64,000 bases of DNA. It comes from Methanoprimaticola sp047501175. Lineage in GTDB: Archaea; Thermoplasmatota; Thermoplasmata; Methanomassiliicoccales; Methanomethylophilaceae. The notes under the pieces were generated by a model, which was not told where the DNA came from, searched no databases, and saw only the letters and a list, made by a program, of their open reading frames with translations. Made by a program: the position numbers and the translations under genes. Shown in pieces: positions 1-7,975 of the stretch. The stretch spans positions 1 through 64,000 of the forward strand of contig NZ_JBEQWH010000002.1 of NCBI RefSeq assembly GCF_047501175.1, in the 5' to 3' direction. Numbering within the stretch: position 1 is the stretch's first letter; every line of letters begins with the position of its first letter.

Positions 1-10
1 CCCCCCCCCC
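1..10 (-). repeat. poly-G (coding strand) tract, 10 or longer
   Basis: Ten consecutive C on the plus strand at the window edge are poly-G in the coding strand of the left surface gene, beginning 26 nt after the A of its ATG. The true length is unknown because the run touches the edge. Confidence 0.9.
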
Positions 11-36
11 GTGACTTCCATTTTATTCGTTTTCAT
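1..36 (-). CDS. 5' end of a third giant surface protein (runs off left edge)
   Basis: Only the first codons are inside the window. Read on the minus strand, an SD (GGAGGAAT) precedes ATG at 36, followed by MKTNKMEVT and then a run of G. The same layout (SD, ATG, 26 nt, poly-G, signal peptide) opens the two giant surface genes at 32170 and 37900, and the leader upstream is also shared, so this is inferred to be a paralogue. At least 10 G are visible. If the tract is exactly 10, the signal-peptide frame would be ON by the same arithmetic as in the other two genes. The body of the protein cannot be seen. Confidence 0.75.
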   Translation of the reverse strand, partial: MKTNKMEVTGGG

Positions 37-200
37 GTGTATTCCTCCGGATCTTCTCCGGTGACCGGACACTCCGGACGCCTCGGCCTCTCTCCAGACC
101 ATGGTTTCCCGTGTCCGATCGCGTCGATGCATTCTCGATATAAACCCGAGACCGTAGAGAATTCGGAGGGAGTGTGAGGTTTCGACGTTGTTTCGCACAC
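37..200 (-). promoter_or_regulatory. promoter and leader of left surface gene
   Basis: On the minus strand a TATA box (TTTATATC; plus tataaa at 139-144) lies about 105 nt upstream of the ATG. The SD is preceded by inverted arms CCGG at 47-50 and 58-61, matching the hairpin found at the other surface genes (5-nt loop here rather than a GNRA tetraloop). Upstream of the TATA box, positions 172-200 hold a GTGTG/CACAC-flanked element at the same distance as the dyads at 32304 and 38029, though its GAAA-TTTC core is imperfect. Confidence 0.7.
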
Positions 201-301
201 CATGCAGAACATCGAAGGACACGACGGGTCGGGATCGACACATAGAATGAGGTCGCGCCCGGGGACCGGCATCCCGGCCCCCGGGGCGTAAATAGGAGGA
301 C

Positions 302-324
302 GCGGAGAGGCGGCGCCTCTCCGC
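302..324 (-). terminator. hairpin downstream of ftsZ-like gene
   Basis: GCGGAGAGGC at 302-311 and GCCTCTCCGC at 315-324 form a perfect 10-bp stem with a 3-nt loop, 25 nt beyond the ftsZ-like stop. It sits between that gene and the promoter of the left surface gene, both on the minus strand, and probably insulates them. Confidence 0.55.
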
Positions 325-348
325 ATGGGGAGATAAGCTTCAGTCCGA

Positions 349-1050
349 TCAGGCGCTCATGAGCGTCTGGATCGGGTGGTCGCATCCTGCGTCCGTCTCG
401 ACACCGACCTCGGAGGGCCTTATCCTGGTGTCGCGGAACCTGTCGTTGAGACCGGCGATGCAGCCCATCACATGGGCGCGGATGCTCCTGTTCACCTCTC
501 CGAACGCCTGTGCGACGGTGAGGTCGGCCATCCTGAGGAGGACCTTGTCGTTGTCGACGAGGATGCTGTTCTCGCAGACCGCCTTGATGTGGCTCCAGCC
601 TTCCCTCGCGACGTCCTTGCGCCTGCCTTCCATGGTGAACGGGCTTATGGCGACAGCGAAGGTCATGACCCCTTGCGACTGCGCCGCGTCCAGGACAACG
701 GACATGGCACCGGTTCCGGTGCCTCCCCCGAGACCAGCCACCACGAAGACGGCGTCGTATCCGGAGACGGCCTCGCGGATCTCGTCCATGTGGATGTCCG
801 CGCACCTCTTCCCGAGGGTGGTGTCCCCGCGTGCCCCCTCCCCGTGGAGGACCTCCTTGCAGATGTACAGCTTGAGGTCCGCGCTGCAGGAGTGGAGCGC
901 TTCCTTGTCGGTGTTGATCGATATCGTGTCCACTGGGCAGCACTCGTCCATGAACGAGCTCACAACGTTGCACCCGGCACCGCCGACCCCCACGATTGCT
1001 ACGCGGGCCCCGGCCGCATTCCCGATACTCTGTCCGATCATCCGTATCAC
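349..1050 (-). CDS. FtsZ-like GTPase, N-terminal domain only
   Basis: A 233-aa protein with the FtsZ/tubulin nucleotide-binding fold: a glycine-rich T1 segment (GVGGAGCN, about residues 21-28), the tubulin signature GGGTGTG at 108-114, and later NDK and AFGEVN motifs. Canonical FtsZ is about 350-400 aa. Here homology stops near residue 200, just before the place where FtsZ carries the T7 loop (NxDxxD) that completes the active site of the neighbouring subunit. The protein should bind GTP but probably cannot form the usual catalytic interface by itself. It is followed by a hairpin and preceded by the RHH regulator gene on the same strand, so the two may be co-transcribed. Whether it acts in division or is a specialised paralogue cannot be told from this window. 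Confidence 0.8.
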   Translation of the reverse strand: MIRMIGQSIGNAAGARVAIVGVGGAGCNVVSSFMDECCPVDTISINTDKEALHSCSADLKLYICKEVLHGEGARGDTTLGKRCADIHMDEIREAVSGYDAVFVVAGLGGGTGTGAMSVVLDAAQSQGVMTFAVAISPFTMEGRRKDVAREGWSHIKAVCENSILVDNDKVLLRMADLTVAQAFGEVNRSIRAHVMGCIAGLNDRFRDTRIRPSEVGVETDAGCDHPIQTLMSA

Positions 1051-1157
1051 CCAATGGCTTGATTCTAGTTCCTAACAGGTTTCACCGGCACACACCGGCC
1101 CTCCGTTCGCACGGTTCCCATCCGGGCCGAGTGTGCCATTCCCATCCCTTTTTCTCT

Positions 1158-1517
1158 TCACTTTAGCGCGGCGTTCCTCTGTGCCGTCCTCACCGCGTTG
1201 GCGATGACATCATCCTCGTACGATTCGGGAATGATCTTGTCGAGCACGCACTTGCGGACGTACGCCTCCTCGTCGATCTGCAGTCCGCTCTCGACGAGGT
1301 TGTGGAGCACATCCAGCTGGAAGTCGCTGAAGCGGACGAAGATCCCGCTTCCCGACGCTGTGTTGCCGTCCGTGTTCTTGATGGACACGTAGCACTTGAT
1401 CGCGTCGCGGATGAAGTCAGACCTGGTGCCCACGTCGTGCTCAGCCATATAGTCCTCCATCATCTGGATTTCTTCAGGTCCCATCCTGAGCGTGACCTTG
1501 GTTCCTTCGTCAGCCAT
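1158..1517 (-). CDS. ribbon-helix-helix (CopG/NikR-like) DNA-binding regulator
   Basis: 119 aa. The N-terminus (KVTLRMGPEEIQMMEDYM, then GTRSDFIRDAIKCYV) matches the ribbon-helix-helix pattern: a short beta strand followed by two helices. The remaining 70 residues (about 50-119) are acidic and helical with no recognised ligand domain. It ends about 110 nt upstream of the FtsZ-like gene on the same strand. Copies of ACGTAAGAC in the intergenic region to leuS are plausible operators, with one half-site just upstream of this gene's TATA-like element (TTTTAAATA, about 1591-1599). Autoregulation is inference. The target genes are unknown; the FtsZ-like gene and leuS are the nearest candidates. Confidence 0.75.
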   Translation of the reverse strand: MADEGTKVTLRMGPEEIQMMEDYMAEHDVGTRSDFIRDAIKCYVSIKNTDGNTASGSGIFVRFSDFQLDVLHNLVESGLQIDEEAYVRKCVLDKIIPESYEDDVIANAVRTAQRNAALK

Positions 1518-1608
1518 CCTTCATCACTTCCGCAGTAGGGAATACATCCCATCCTTTCCCATCTGCGAATCATACAACATCATGGGGGTATTTAAAACTG
1601 TCTGACAA

Positions 1609-1798
1609 ACGTAAGACGCTTGTCCGACGTTCCGAGGAGAAAGGAGCGCCGATCCCGTGGTTTCCGCCGATAATCGGACGACAGCGCCCGCTCATCGGTA
1701 AGTGTACGTTAGGTTCGGATAGTAGATAAAGGCTTTGAGAATGCTTTTCCGATGATCTCCGGATGATTGTCTTACGTATTGTCGGAAACACGTAAGAC
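1609..1798. promoter_or_regulatory. repeated operator sites in the RHH-leuS divergent region
   Basis: GTCTTACGT (1769-1777) and ACGTAAGAC (1790-1798) form a perfect 9-bp inverted repeat 12 nt apart. A third copy, ACGTAAGAC, lies at 1609-1617. A separate palindrome, GTCCGACAG-C-CTGTCGGAC, follows at about 1846-1866. Such short inverted sites beside an RHH gene are typical of binding by RHH dimers or tetramers. Confidence 0.6.
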
Positions 1799-1944
1799 AC
1801 GCCCCCATCCCACGGGTCCGGGCCGCGGACGGTCCCGTCCGACACGTCCGACAGCCTGTCGGACACGGACCCCCCGTCCCCCGAACGACACATATTAATT
1901 GGTTCTCCTGTTGCGCGTGCGTATAGAAGGGGTTGAAGCAAGCA

Positions 1945-4827
1945 ATGGCGAACGACTACGGCAGCATGGAATCTAAATGGCAGGCCCGTTGGGTCGAGGC
2001 AGGCCTCGACAAGGCAGACAGGGTCGACGGCAAGCCGAAGTTCATGATCATCTTCGCGTATCCCGGGGTCACGGGATACCTCCATGTCGGACACCTCCGC
2101 GGATACACGTACGTGGACGCGATCGGGAGGTACAAGCGCATGACCGGGTACAACGTTCTGTTCCCCGTGGGGACGCACGCCACCGGGAACGGGGGCATAA
2201 GCCTCGCGACGAAGATCGCGAGGCGCGACGAGAAGACCGTCGACTACCTGATGAGGAACGGCTGTCCCCCCGAGAAGCTGGACGAGCTCAAGGATCCCAT
2301 GTCCGTCGTGGAGTTCTTCAACCAGGTCTATGTGAACGACTACTGGAAGAGGTTCGGGTTCCTCGCCGACTGGAGGAGGTTCACCTGCACCCTGTATCCC
2401 GACTACTCCAAGTTCATACAGTGGCAGTTCCACAAGCTCAGGGACGCCGGGCTCCTGATCCAGAAGCCCTACTACGCGCCGTTCTGTCCCAACTGCGGCC
2501 CGGTCGCCGTCGACCCCTCGGAGACGGACATCTCCAAGGGTGGCAAGGCGGAGACGCAGGAGTACACCCTCCTGAAGTTCAGGCACGGGGACGAGTTCCT
2601 CGTCGCCGCCACCCTCAGGCCCGAGACCGTGTACGGGCAGGTCTGCTTCTGGGTGAACCCCGAGGTCGAGTACAGGAGGGTCAGGAAGGGCGGGGAGGTC
2701 TGGATAGTGTCCCCCCAGGCCGCCGAGAAGCTGCAGCTCCAGAAGGACGGCATCGAGGAGATCGGGACCGTCCCCGGCTCCGAGATGATCGGCTGGATGT
2801 GCGAGGCCCCCATGATCCACCGCGAGATCCCCGTGTTCCCCGCGTCATTCTGCAACCCCGACGTCGGTACCGGGCTGGTGACCTCCGTCCCCTCGGACGC
2901 ACCGGACGACTGGATGTCCCTGGAGGCCGTGAAGAGGGACCCCGCCCTCAGGGAGAGGTACGGCCTCTCGCAGGAGCTCATCGACTCCGTAGTCCCGATA
3001 TCGATCATCGACATCAAGGGATACGGCGACTTCCCCGCCAAGGACATGATCGACCGTCTCGGCATCACCGCCCCCGGCGACGAGAAGCTCGTGGAGGCCA
3101 AGAAGCAGGTCTACAAGGACGGATACCACATGGGCCGCATGAAGGACGTCTGCGCCGAGTACGCCGGCATGCGCGTCGACGAGGCCAAGGACAGGATGCG
3201 CCAGGCCATGATCGACGCCGGCGAGGCCGAGCCCTTCCATGACCTCTCCGAGGAGGTGGTCTGCAGGTGCGGGTCCCGCGTCCACATCAGGAGGATCGAC
3301 GACCAGTGGTTCATCAACTACGCGGACGAGGACCTCACCGAGAGGACCAAGGCCCACGTCAAGGACATGGACCTCAACCCCCCCGAGTTCTCCGAGAACG
3401 TCCAGGGCATCCTGGACTGGTTCAGGGAGAGGGCGTGCGTCCGTCTCGGCAACTGGCTCGGTACGAGGTTCCCCTTCGACGAGAAGTGGATCATCGAGGC
3501 CATCTCCGACTCCACCCTCTATCCGATTTACTACACGATATCGCTGTACGCCAACACCGGACAGATCGCCCCGGAGCAGATGACCATCGGGTTCTTCGAC
3601 CACGTCATCCTCGGCCAGGGCGATGCCGCGAAGGTCTCCGAGGAGACCGGCATCCCCGTGGAGCTCGTCGAGAGGATCAGGAAGGACGTATCGTACTGGT
3701 ACCCCCTGGACATCAACCTCGGAGGGAAGGAGCACATGACCGTGCACTTCCCGGTGTTCCTGTTCAACCACCAGGCGATCCTGCCGGAGGACATGCAGCC
3801 CCGCGGGATCACCGTGAACTGGTACGTCACCGGCAAGAACAGCGACAAGATCTCCAAGTCGAAGGGAGGGGCCCAGCCCATCCCCGGGGCCGCGGCCAAG
3901 TTCGGGGTGGATGCGATGCGCCTCTACTACGCGCACGTCGCGTCCATGTTCGTCGACGTCGAATGGAGCGAGGACACCGTCATGACCTACAAGCAGAGGG
4001 TCGACAGGGTGTACGGCGCCGTGTCCGACCTCATCGCCGGCGAGTCCGACGCCCCCGCGGGGGAGATGGACTCCTGGCTGCTCTCCAGGTTCAACAGGCA
4101 CATACAGGGGATCCGTGCCAGCATGGAGAAGTACGACCTGAGGCAGATGTGCACCACGGTCTACTTCGACATGCTCAACGACATCCGCTGGTACACCAGG
4201 CGCGGAGGCAGCAACAGGGCGACCATCCAGAAGGCCCTCAGGATCTGGATCCAGGCCATGATGCCGGTCACCCCCCATACCGCCGAGGAGCTGTGGGAGC
4301 AGGCCGGGTTCGAGGGCCTGGTCTCCGCGCAGGAGCTCCCCGAGGCGGACCCCGGGCTGATGTCCGCGTCCTCCGAGCACGGCGAGGACATGCTCCGCGA
4401 CCTGATGTCCGACATCACCGAGATCAGGAAGATCGCCGGCATCGAGGCTAAGCGCATCGTGCTGTACACCTCCCCCGAATGGAAGAGGGAGGTCATGAGG
4501 CGCGCCGCGGCCATGAAGGAGGCCGGGGAGCTCTCCGTCCCCGCGCTGACCAAGGCATGCATGACGGACGAGGGGATCAAGAGGAACGGCAAGGCGGCGC
4601 AGGAGCTGGCGAAGAAGGTCGCCATAGACTTCTCCAGGTCCGACCTGTCCTCCTGGGTCCCGGTGTACACCACCGACGAGTTCTCCCTTCTGGACTCCGC
4701 CAAGGGGTTCCTGGCCGACGAGCTGGGTCTCCAGGTGGACGTCTATCCCGCCGATTCCGCCGAGTACGACCCCCAGAACAAGGCGAGGCAGGCCGCCCCC
4801 GGAAGGCCCGCCGTCCTCCTGGAGTGA
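1945..4827 (+). CDS. leuS: leucyl-tRNA synthetase (archaeal/eukaryal type)
   Basis: 960-aa class Ia synthetase that charges tRNA-Leu. HIGH-type motif HVGH is at residues 47-50 and KMSKS-type KISKS at 635-639, with a large CP1 editing insertion between them and an anticodon-binding and C-terminal domain after. Length and motif spacing fit the archaeal form. ATG at 1945 is chosen over the TTG at 1933 because the conserved N-terminus (MANDYGSMESKWQARW) begins there and a TATA-like CATATTAAT lies at about 1889-1897, giving a short leader. It is followed 2 nt later by a nitroreductase and then a GNAT gene on the same strand, so the three are probably co-transcribed. Confidence 0.97.
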   Translation: MANDYGSMESKWQARWVEAGLDKADRVDGKPKFMIIFAYPGVTGYLHVGHLRGYTYVDAIGRYKRMTGYNVLFPVGTHATGNGGISLATKIARRDEKTVDYLMRNGCPPEKLDELKDPMSVVEFFNQVYVNDYWKRFGFLADWRRFTCTLYPDYSKFIQWQFHKLRDAGLLIQKPYYAPFCPNCGPVAVDPSETDISKGGKAETQEYTLLKFRHGDEFLVAATLRPETVYGQVCFWVNPEVEYRRVRKGGEVWIVSPQAAEKLQLQKDGIEEIGTVPGSEMIGWMCEAPMIHREIPVFPASFCNPDVGTGLVTSVPSDAPDDWMSLEAVKRDPALRERYGLSQELIDSVVPISIIDIKGYGDFPAKDMIDRLGITAPGDEKLVEAKKQVYKDGYHMGRMKDVCAEYAGMRVDEAKDRMRQAMIDAGEAEPFHDLSEEVVCRCGSRVHIRRIDDQWFINYADEDLTERTKAHVKDMDLNPPEFSENVQGILDWFRERACVRLGNWLGTRFPFDEKWIIEAISDSTLYPIYYTISLYANTGQIAPEQMTIGFFDHVILGQGDAAKVSEETGIPVELVERIRKDVSYWYPLDINLGGKEHMTVHFPVFLFNHQAILPEDMQPRGITVNWYVTGKNSDKISKSKGGAQPIPGAAAKFGVDAMRLYYAHVASMFVDVEWSEDTVMTYKQRVDRVYGAVSDLIAGESDAPAGEMDSWLLSRFNRHIQGIRASMEKYDLRQMCTTVYFDMLNDIRWYTRRGGSNRATIQKALRIWIQAMMPVTPHTAEELWEQAGFEGLVSAQELPEADPGLMSASSEHGEDMLRDLMSDITEIRKIAGIEAKRIVLYTSPEWKREVMRRAAAMKEAGELSVPALTKACMTDEGIKRNGKAAQELAKKVAIDFSRSDLSSWVPVYTTDEFSLLDSAKGFLADELGLQVDVYPADSAEYDPQNKARQAAPGRPAVLLE

Positions 4828-4829
4828 GG

Positions 4830-5285
4830 ATGTTCGCCGACATCGCCCGCACGAGGAGGAGCTGTCGCATGTTCAGCGACGAGCCCCTCTCCGAGGACGA
4901 GATCGACACCCTCCTGGAAACGGGGGCTTTGGCCCCCACGTCCAGGAACCTCCGTCCGGTGAGGCTCGTCCCGGTGAGGGACGCGGACGTCATCAGGAGG
5001 CTCTCGGGATGCAAGGACTCCGGCGCGAAGGCGCTGGAGACCGCCCCGTTCGCGATAGTCGTAGCCGCGGACCCCGCGGTGGACACGTGGGTCGAGGACT
5101 CGTCCATAGCGTCCATCTTCCTGCAGATGCAGGCGGAGGACATGGGCATAGGCTCCTGTTGGATACAGGTGAGGATGAGGTCCCGCGGGGAGACCCCCGC
5201 GGAGGACCTCGTGCGCGAGGCCGCGGGCATCGACGGGAGCTTCAGGATACTCTCCATAATCGCGTTCGGCAGGAAGTCGGAATGA
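4830..5285 (+). CDS. nitroreductase family protein (short)
   Basis: 151 aa. The N-terminus MFADIARTRRSCRMFSDEPL is the usual opening of FMN-dependent nitroreductases (R-RS-R-F basic FMN phosphate contact), followed by LAPTSRNLRP (the PS..N motif). MGIGSCWIQV near residue 112 matches the conserved G.G..W segment. It is somewhat shorter than the usual 170-200 aa family member but looks complete. The likely role is flavin-dependent NAD(P)H oxidoreduction; the substrate is unknown. The start is the only ATG directly after the leuS stop, and the stop overlaps the next start as ATGA, so translational coupling is likely. Confidence 0.85.
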   Translation: MFADIARTRRSCRMFSDEPLSEDEIDTLLETGALAPTSRNLRPVRLVPVRDADVIRRLSGCKDSGAKALETAPFAIVVAADPAVDTWVEDSSIASIFLQMQAEDMGIGSCWIQVRMRSRGETPAEDLVREAAGIDGSFRILSIIAFGRKSE

Positions 5286-5803
5286 TAGCCGTCGGGCTCC
5301 GCGACGCGGACAGGGCCCGCATGGAGGCCCTGTACGCATCATCCTTCCCGGAGAACGAGATGACCTCCACCGCGCGTCTCGACGCGCACGTCCTGCGCGG
5401 TGACGCGGAGTGGATCGGACTGTATGACGACGGGTTCGTCGGATTCTCGTATGTGGTGTACGACGGGAGCCTGCTGTTCATCCTGTATCTCGCGATAGAC
5501 CCGGGACGGAGGGGGGAGGGGCACGGCTCGAAGGCCCTCGAGGCCATAATGTCGAGATATCCCGGGAGGAGATGCTTCCTCAACATCGAGGACCCAGATG
5601 TACCCTGCGACAATTCCGGACAGCGCCTGAGGAGGCTCTCGTTCTACGAGAGGAACGGATTCTCCGTGACAGGGAGGATGACGGCCGACGGCGTGGACTT
5701 CGTCAGGATGAGCATCGGAGGGCCGGTCTCCGACAGCGAGACGGACTCGTTCGGGAGGGAGCACAGGCTGGACCTTCTGTTCGGGGCCCCGGACGGAACG
5801 TGA
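5282..5803 (+). CDS. GNAT family N-acetyltransferase
   Basis: 173 aa. The acetyl-CoA-binding motif A appears as LAIDPGRRGEGHGSKAL (R/Q-x-x-G-x-G pattern), with a preceding beta strand and a later FYERNGF motif B typical of GNAT proteins. The C-terminal tail (about 35 residues rich in D, S and E) lies outside the fold. It overlaps the nitroreductase stop by 4 nt. The substrate cannot be predicted. It ends 6 nt from the convergent ubiX gene. Confidence 0.85.
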   Translation: MIAVGLRDADRARMEALYASSFPENEMTSTARLDAHVLRGDAEWIGLYDDGFVGFSYVVYDGSLLFILYLAIDPGRRGEGHGSKALEAIMSRYPGRRCFLNIEDPDVPCDNSGQRLRRLSFYERNGFSVTGRMTADGVDFVRMSIGGPVSDSETDSFGREHRLDLLFGAPDGT

Positions 5804-5809
5804 CCGGGC

Positions 5810-6364
5810 TCATCCCCATCTGTTGTAGATCCTGCGGTCGATGCCGACCTGGTCCAGGCATCTTCCGACCACTATGTCGATGACATCGTCCACCGACCTC
5901 GGACGGGGATAGAATCCCGGATTGGCGTCCATGATGACGACGCCCAGCCTCGCGAGCTTCAGCTCGTTCTCCAGCATTATCGCGCTCTTCGGGGTCTCCC
6001 TGACGAGGAGGATGAGCTTCCTGCCCTCCTTTATGCAGACCGCCGCCGCCCTGGTGATCAGGGTGTCGGCTATCCCGTTGGCGATCTTCGCGACGGTGGA
6101 TTCGGTGCAGGGAGCTATGAACATGACGTCGAAGCGGAAGCTCCCCGACGCGATCGGCGAGAACATGTCCGAGTCCTCGTGCACATGGGATGCCATTGAG
6201 TACACGGTCTCGGGCTGTATGTCCGTCTCCGCAGGCAGGACCTGCTTGGCGGTCTCCGACATGACGAGGTGCTTCTCGCCTTCGAGCTCCTGCAGGAGCC
6301 TCACGCCATACATCGAGCCGGATGCCCCGGTCATCGCCACTACGCTTATCACGGTCCGACCCAA
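5810..6364 (-). CDS. ubiX: UbiX-type flavin prenyltransferase
   Basis: 184 aa. The N-terminal TGASGSMYGVRLL loop, the central FIAPCTESTVAKIANGIADTLITRAA segment (here described by its A-PCT and K-A-G-A-LI-R-A positions) and the RETP motif before the last helices are diagnostic of UbiX/Pad1 enzymes, which attach dimethylallyl to FMN to make prenylated FMN for UbiD-family decarboxylases. No UbiD partner lies in the window. Normal length for the family. Transcribed alone, convergent with the GNAT gene. Confidence 0.93.
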   Translation of the reverse strand: MGRTVISVVAMTGASGSMYGVRLLQELEGEKHLVMSETAKQVLPAETDIQPETVYSMASHVHEDSDMFSPIASGSFRFDVMFIAPCTESTVAKIANGIADTLITRAAAVCIKEGRKLILLVRETPKSAIMLENELKLARLGVVIMDANPGFYPRPRSVDDVIDIVVGRCLDQVGIDRRIYNRWG

Positions 6365-6431
6365 GGCTCCTGGAGATTAAAGACTATCTCATGTCCTGAT
6401 GCTAAGGTATCAGGTGGGTGTGATGCGGGAA

Positions 6432-6466
6432 GTGTTCCCACATGATGTCAGTGACATAAGGGGTGT
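6432..6466. repeat. 35-bp direct repeat, copy 1
   Basis: Core CATGATGTCAGTGAC is shared with copy 2 at 7043-7077. Both are in the same orientation and flank the degenerate region. Confidence 0.8.
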
Positions 6467-6526
6467 AAGTATGATTGTAAACAAAACGTTTATGTTTAAA
6501 TCGCAATCTATGCAGAATTGCCGTAA

Positions 6527-6583
6527 GGCGGGGAGTCCGCATATGTCGTGACCTTCCACTTTCACGGCATATGAGGAATCGCC
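6527..6583. other. long imperfect hairpin
   Basis: Arms GGCGGGGAGTCC-GCATATG-TCGTGA (6527-6551) and TCACG-GCATATG-AGGAATCGCC (6562-6583) pair across a 10-nt loop. Could be a structured RNA segment or the end of a decayed insertion sequence. Confidence 0.5.
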
Positions 6584-7042
6584 CCGACAGGAGGTGAGAG
6601 AATCGTCCTGATTTTCTTTATCCATCGGAACCACAGGTTCCGCCTGATAATCACGACCGACGAGGTTGTGATCGTCATCGACATCCCATAAGGGGCGTCG
6701 AAGAGTGACTCCCTCAAGGAATCCGGTCCCTTCGGGGACCATCATACCTCCACACTTGTCGTATGATTCGATGATATAAAATGATTTATTCTGATAGAAT
6801 TTTGATTTGTCTCTCTTTCTAAGCTACCAGAAAAATGTCAGATTGAGGAATGGGCAGTGAGCCTTGCGAGCTACATACCGTTTAGCAGGTATGAGTTTGA
6901 GAGGTCATCATCAGAAAAGGACGGCATAGTTGCCAATAGGACCAGGATGGATAACACCAGCGAAGGTGAGCAGACCTTGTTTCGATGCCAATGGGTCCAG
7001 CGGGTGTGATGCCGCAGGATGCATTCGGGATCGCTGATGGAA

Positions 7043-7077
7043 GCGTTCCCGCATGATGTCAGTGACCTGAGGGGCGT
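7043..7077. repeat. 35-bp direct repeat, copy 2
   Basis: Second copy of the repeat at 6432-6466, same orientation. Confidence 0.8.
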
Positions 7078-7150
7078 CGGAGGGCGATCCATTCACGGCG
7101 TTGATGAATGCGGGTAGAGAGGGTGCGTGGAATCTTCCTAACAGATGACA

Positions 7151-7975
7151 TCACGTCTTCCGACGGTACGTGTGGCACTGTTCGTCCCTGACCCATCTGT
7201 CGGGATCGGCGATCCTGTGCCATATGAAGAAATCCAAGTGGTCGTAGTCATCGTCTATCTCCATGCCGGCGGGATTGTACAGCGTCACGTCGCGGGCTGA
7301 TATCGTGAACACCCTCAACCTCCCATCGACGTGATGCTGGAACTCTATCACGTAGCGTCCGTCCTCCCTTCCGCAGGTCTCGTACAGTCCCTCGAAGCTG
7401 TCGGGGAGGTCTCCATCCACGACCTCTGGGTCATGGAAGACTATGCGTTTGGAGACGCAGAGTCCACCGGTGCATCTCATGTCTATCATTCCGTCAGCCC
7501 TGGTGACCGTGACGATGGCATCATGGGTTCCTAGGAACCCGATGCGCCTCTCCATGGACGATCTGCAGGAATACACCCATTCCCTGCATTCCGCCTCCTT
7601 CCTATCGATCACCTCGGACAATCTGTCATACTTGGCGGCGATCGCATCATGGAGCTCGGGCGAGACGATGCCGTGTGCGAACAGGTCGGGATGCTCGACC
7701 CGTCCGACCAGTTCCGGGTCCCTCTCCCCGTAGTGTTCCATCTGCCTGTCCACGAAGTCCGACATCTCCCTGCGGACGTCCTCGTCCGTGGGAATCGGGG
7801 TCAGGGGCTCGCAGTAGGCGTCGATGAGCGAGCGGAACGCTTGTACGTACCATTCCCGGAACAGGGAGGAGCGGAGTTCGTCCGGATCAGAATCCACGCG
7901 CGGGTCCGGAGCGAATTGCGAAGGATCGATGATCTTCCAGTGGGCCTCCGCCCACTCCGAGTCATGGAATCTCAT
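7151..7975 (-). CDS. unrecognised protein, second of a pair (DUF4085-like?)
   Basis: 274 aa from MRFHDSEWAEAHW. The C-terminal half is beta-rich and ends with DYDHLDFFIWHRIADPDRW. Central helices contain a CREW motif. No signal peptide, membrane segment or catalytic motif is visible. The opening (M-F-x-x-x-W) and overall plan recall the upstream neighbour and the loosely defined DUF4085 family; that link is a guess. ATG at 7975 is chosen because it overlaps the stop of the upstream gene by 4 nt (ATGA), which indicates translational coupling. Upstream in-frame codons overlap that neighbour. Confidence 0.6.
   Translation of the reverse strand: MRFHDSEWAEAHWKIIDPSQFAPDPRVDSDPDELRSSLFREWYVQAFRSLIDAYCEPLTPIPTDEDVRREMSDFVDRQMEHYGERDPELVGRVEHPDLFAHGIVSPELHDAIAAKYDRLSEVIDRKEAECREWVYSCRSSMERRIGFLGTHDAIVTVTRADGMIDMRCTGGLCVSKRIVFHDPEVVDGDLPDSFEGLYETCGREDGRYVIEFQHHVDGRLRVFTISARDVTLYNPAGMEIDDDYDHLDFFIWHRIADPDRWVRDEQCHTYRRKT

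Larger units (their letters stand above)
6383..7150. other. degenerate, repeat-rich intergenic region
   Basis: About 770 bp with no convincing gene. It holds two copies of a 35-bp direct repeat (6432-6466 and 7043-7077, about 30 of 35 positions identical), a shorter third piece near 6687-6701, and a long imperfect hairpin (6527-6583). Two short minus-strand open frames (6410-6745, 6871-7092) share the peptide TPL-SLTSCGN-S over the direct repeat. They resemble the tails of degraded transposase genes, but I cannot assign a family. Decayed mobile DNA is the most likely reading. Confidence 0.5.

Noticed and set aside
1570..2820. 416-codon minus-strand frame over the leuS 5' half (similar ones at 2845-4380, 11562-12812, 42360-43523)
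   Set aside because: Antisense shadows of strongly supported genes in GC-rich DNA.
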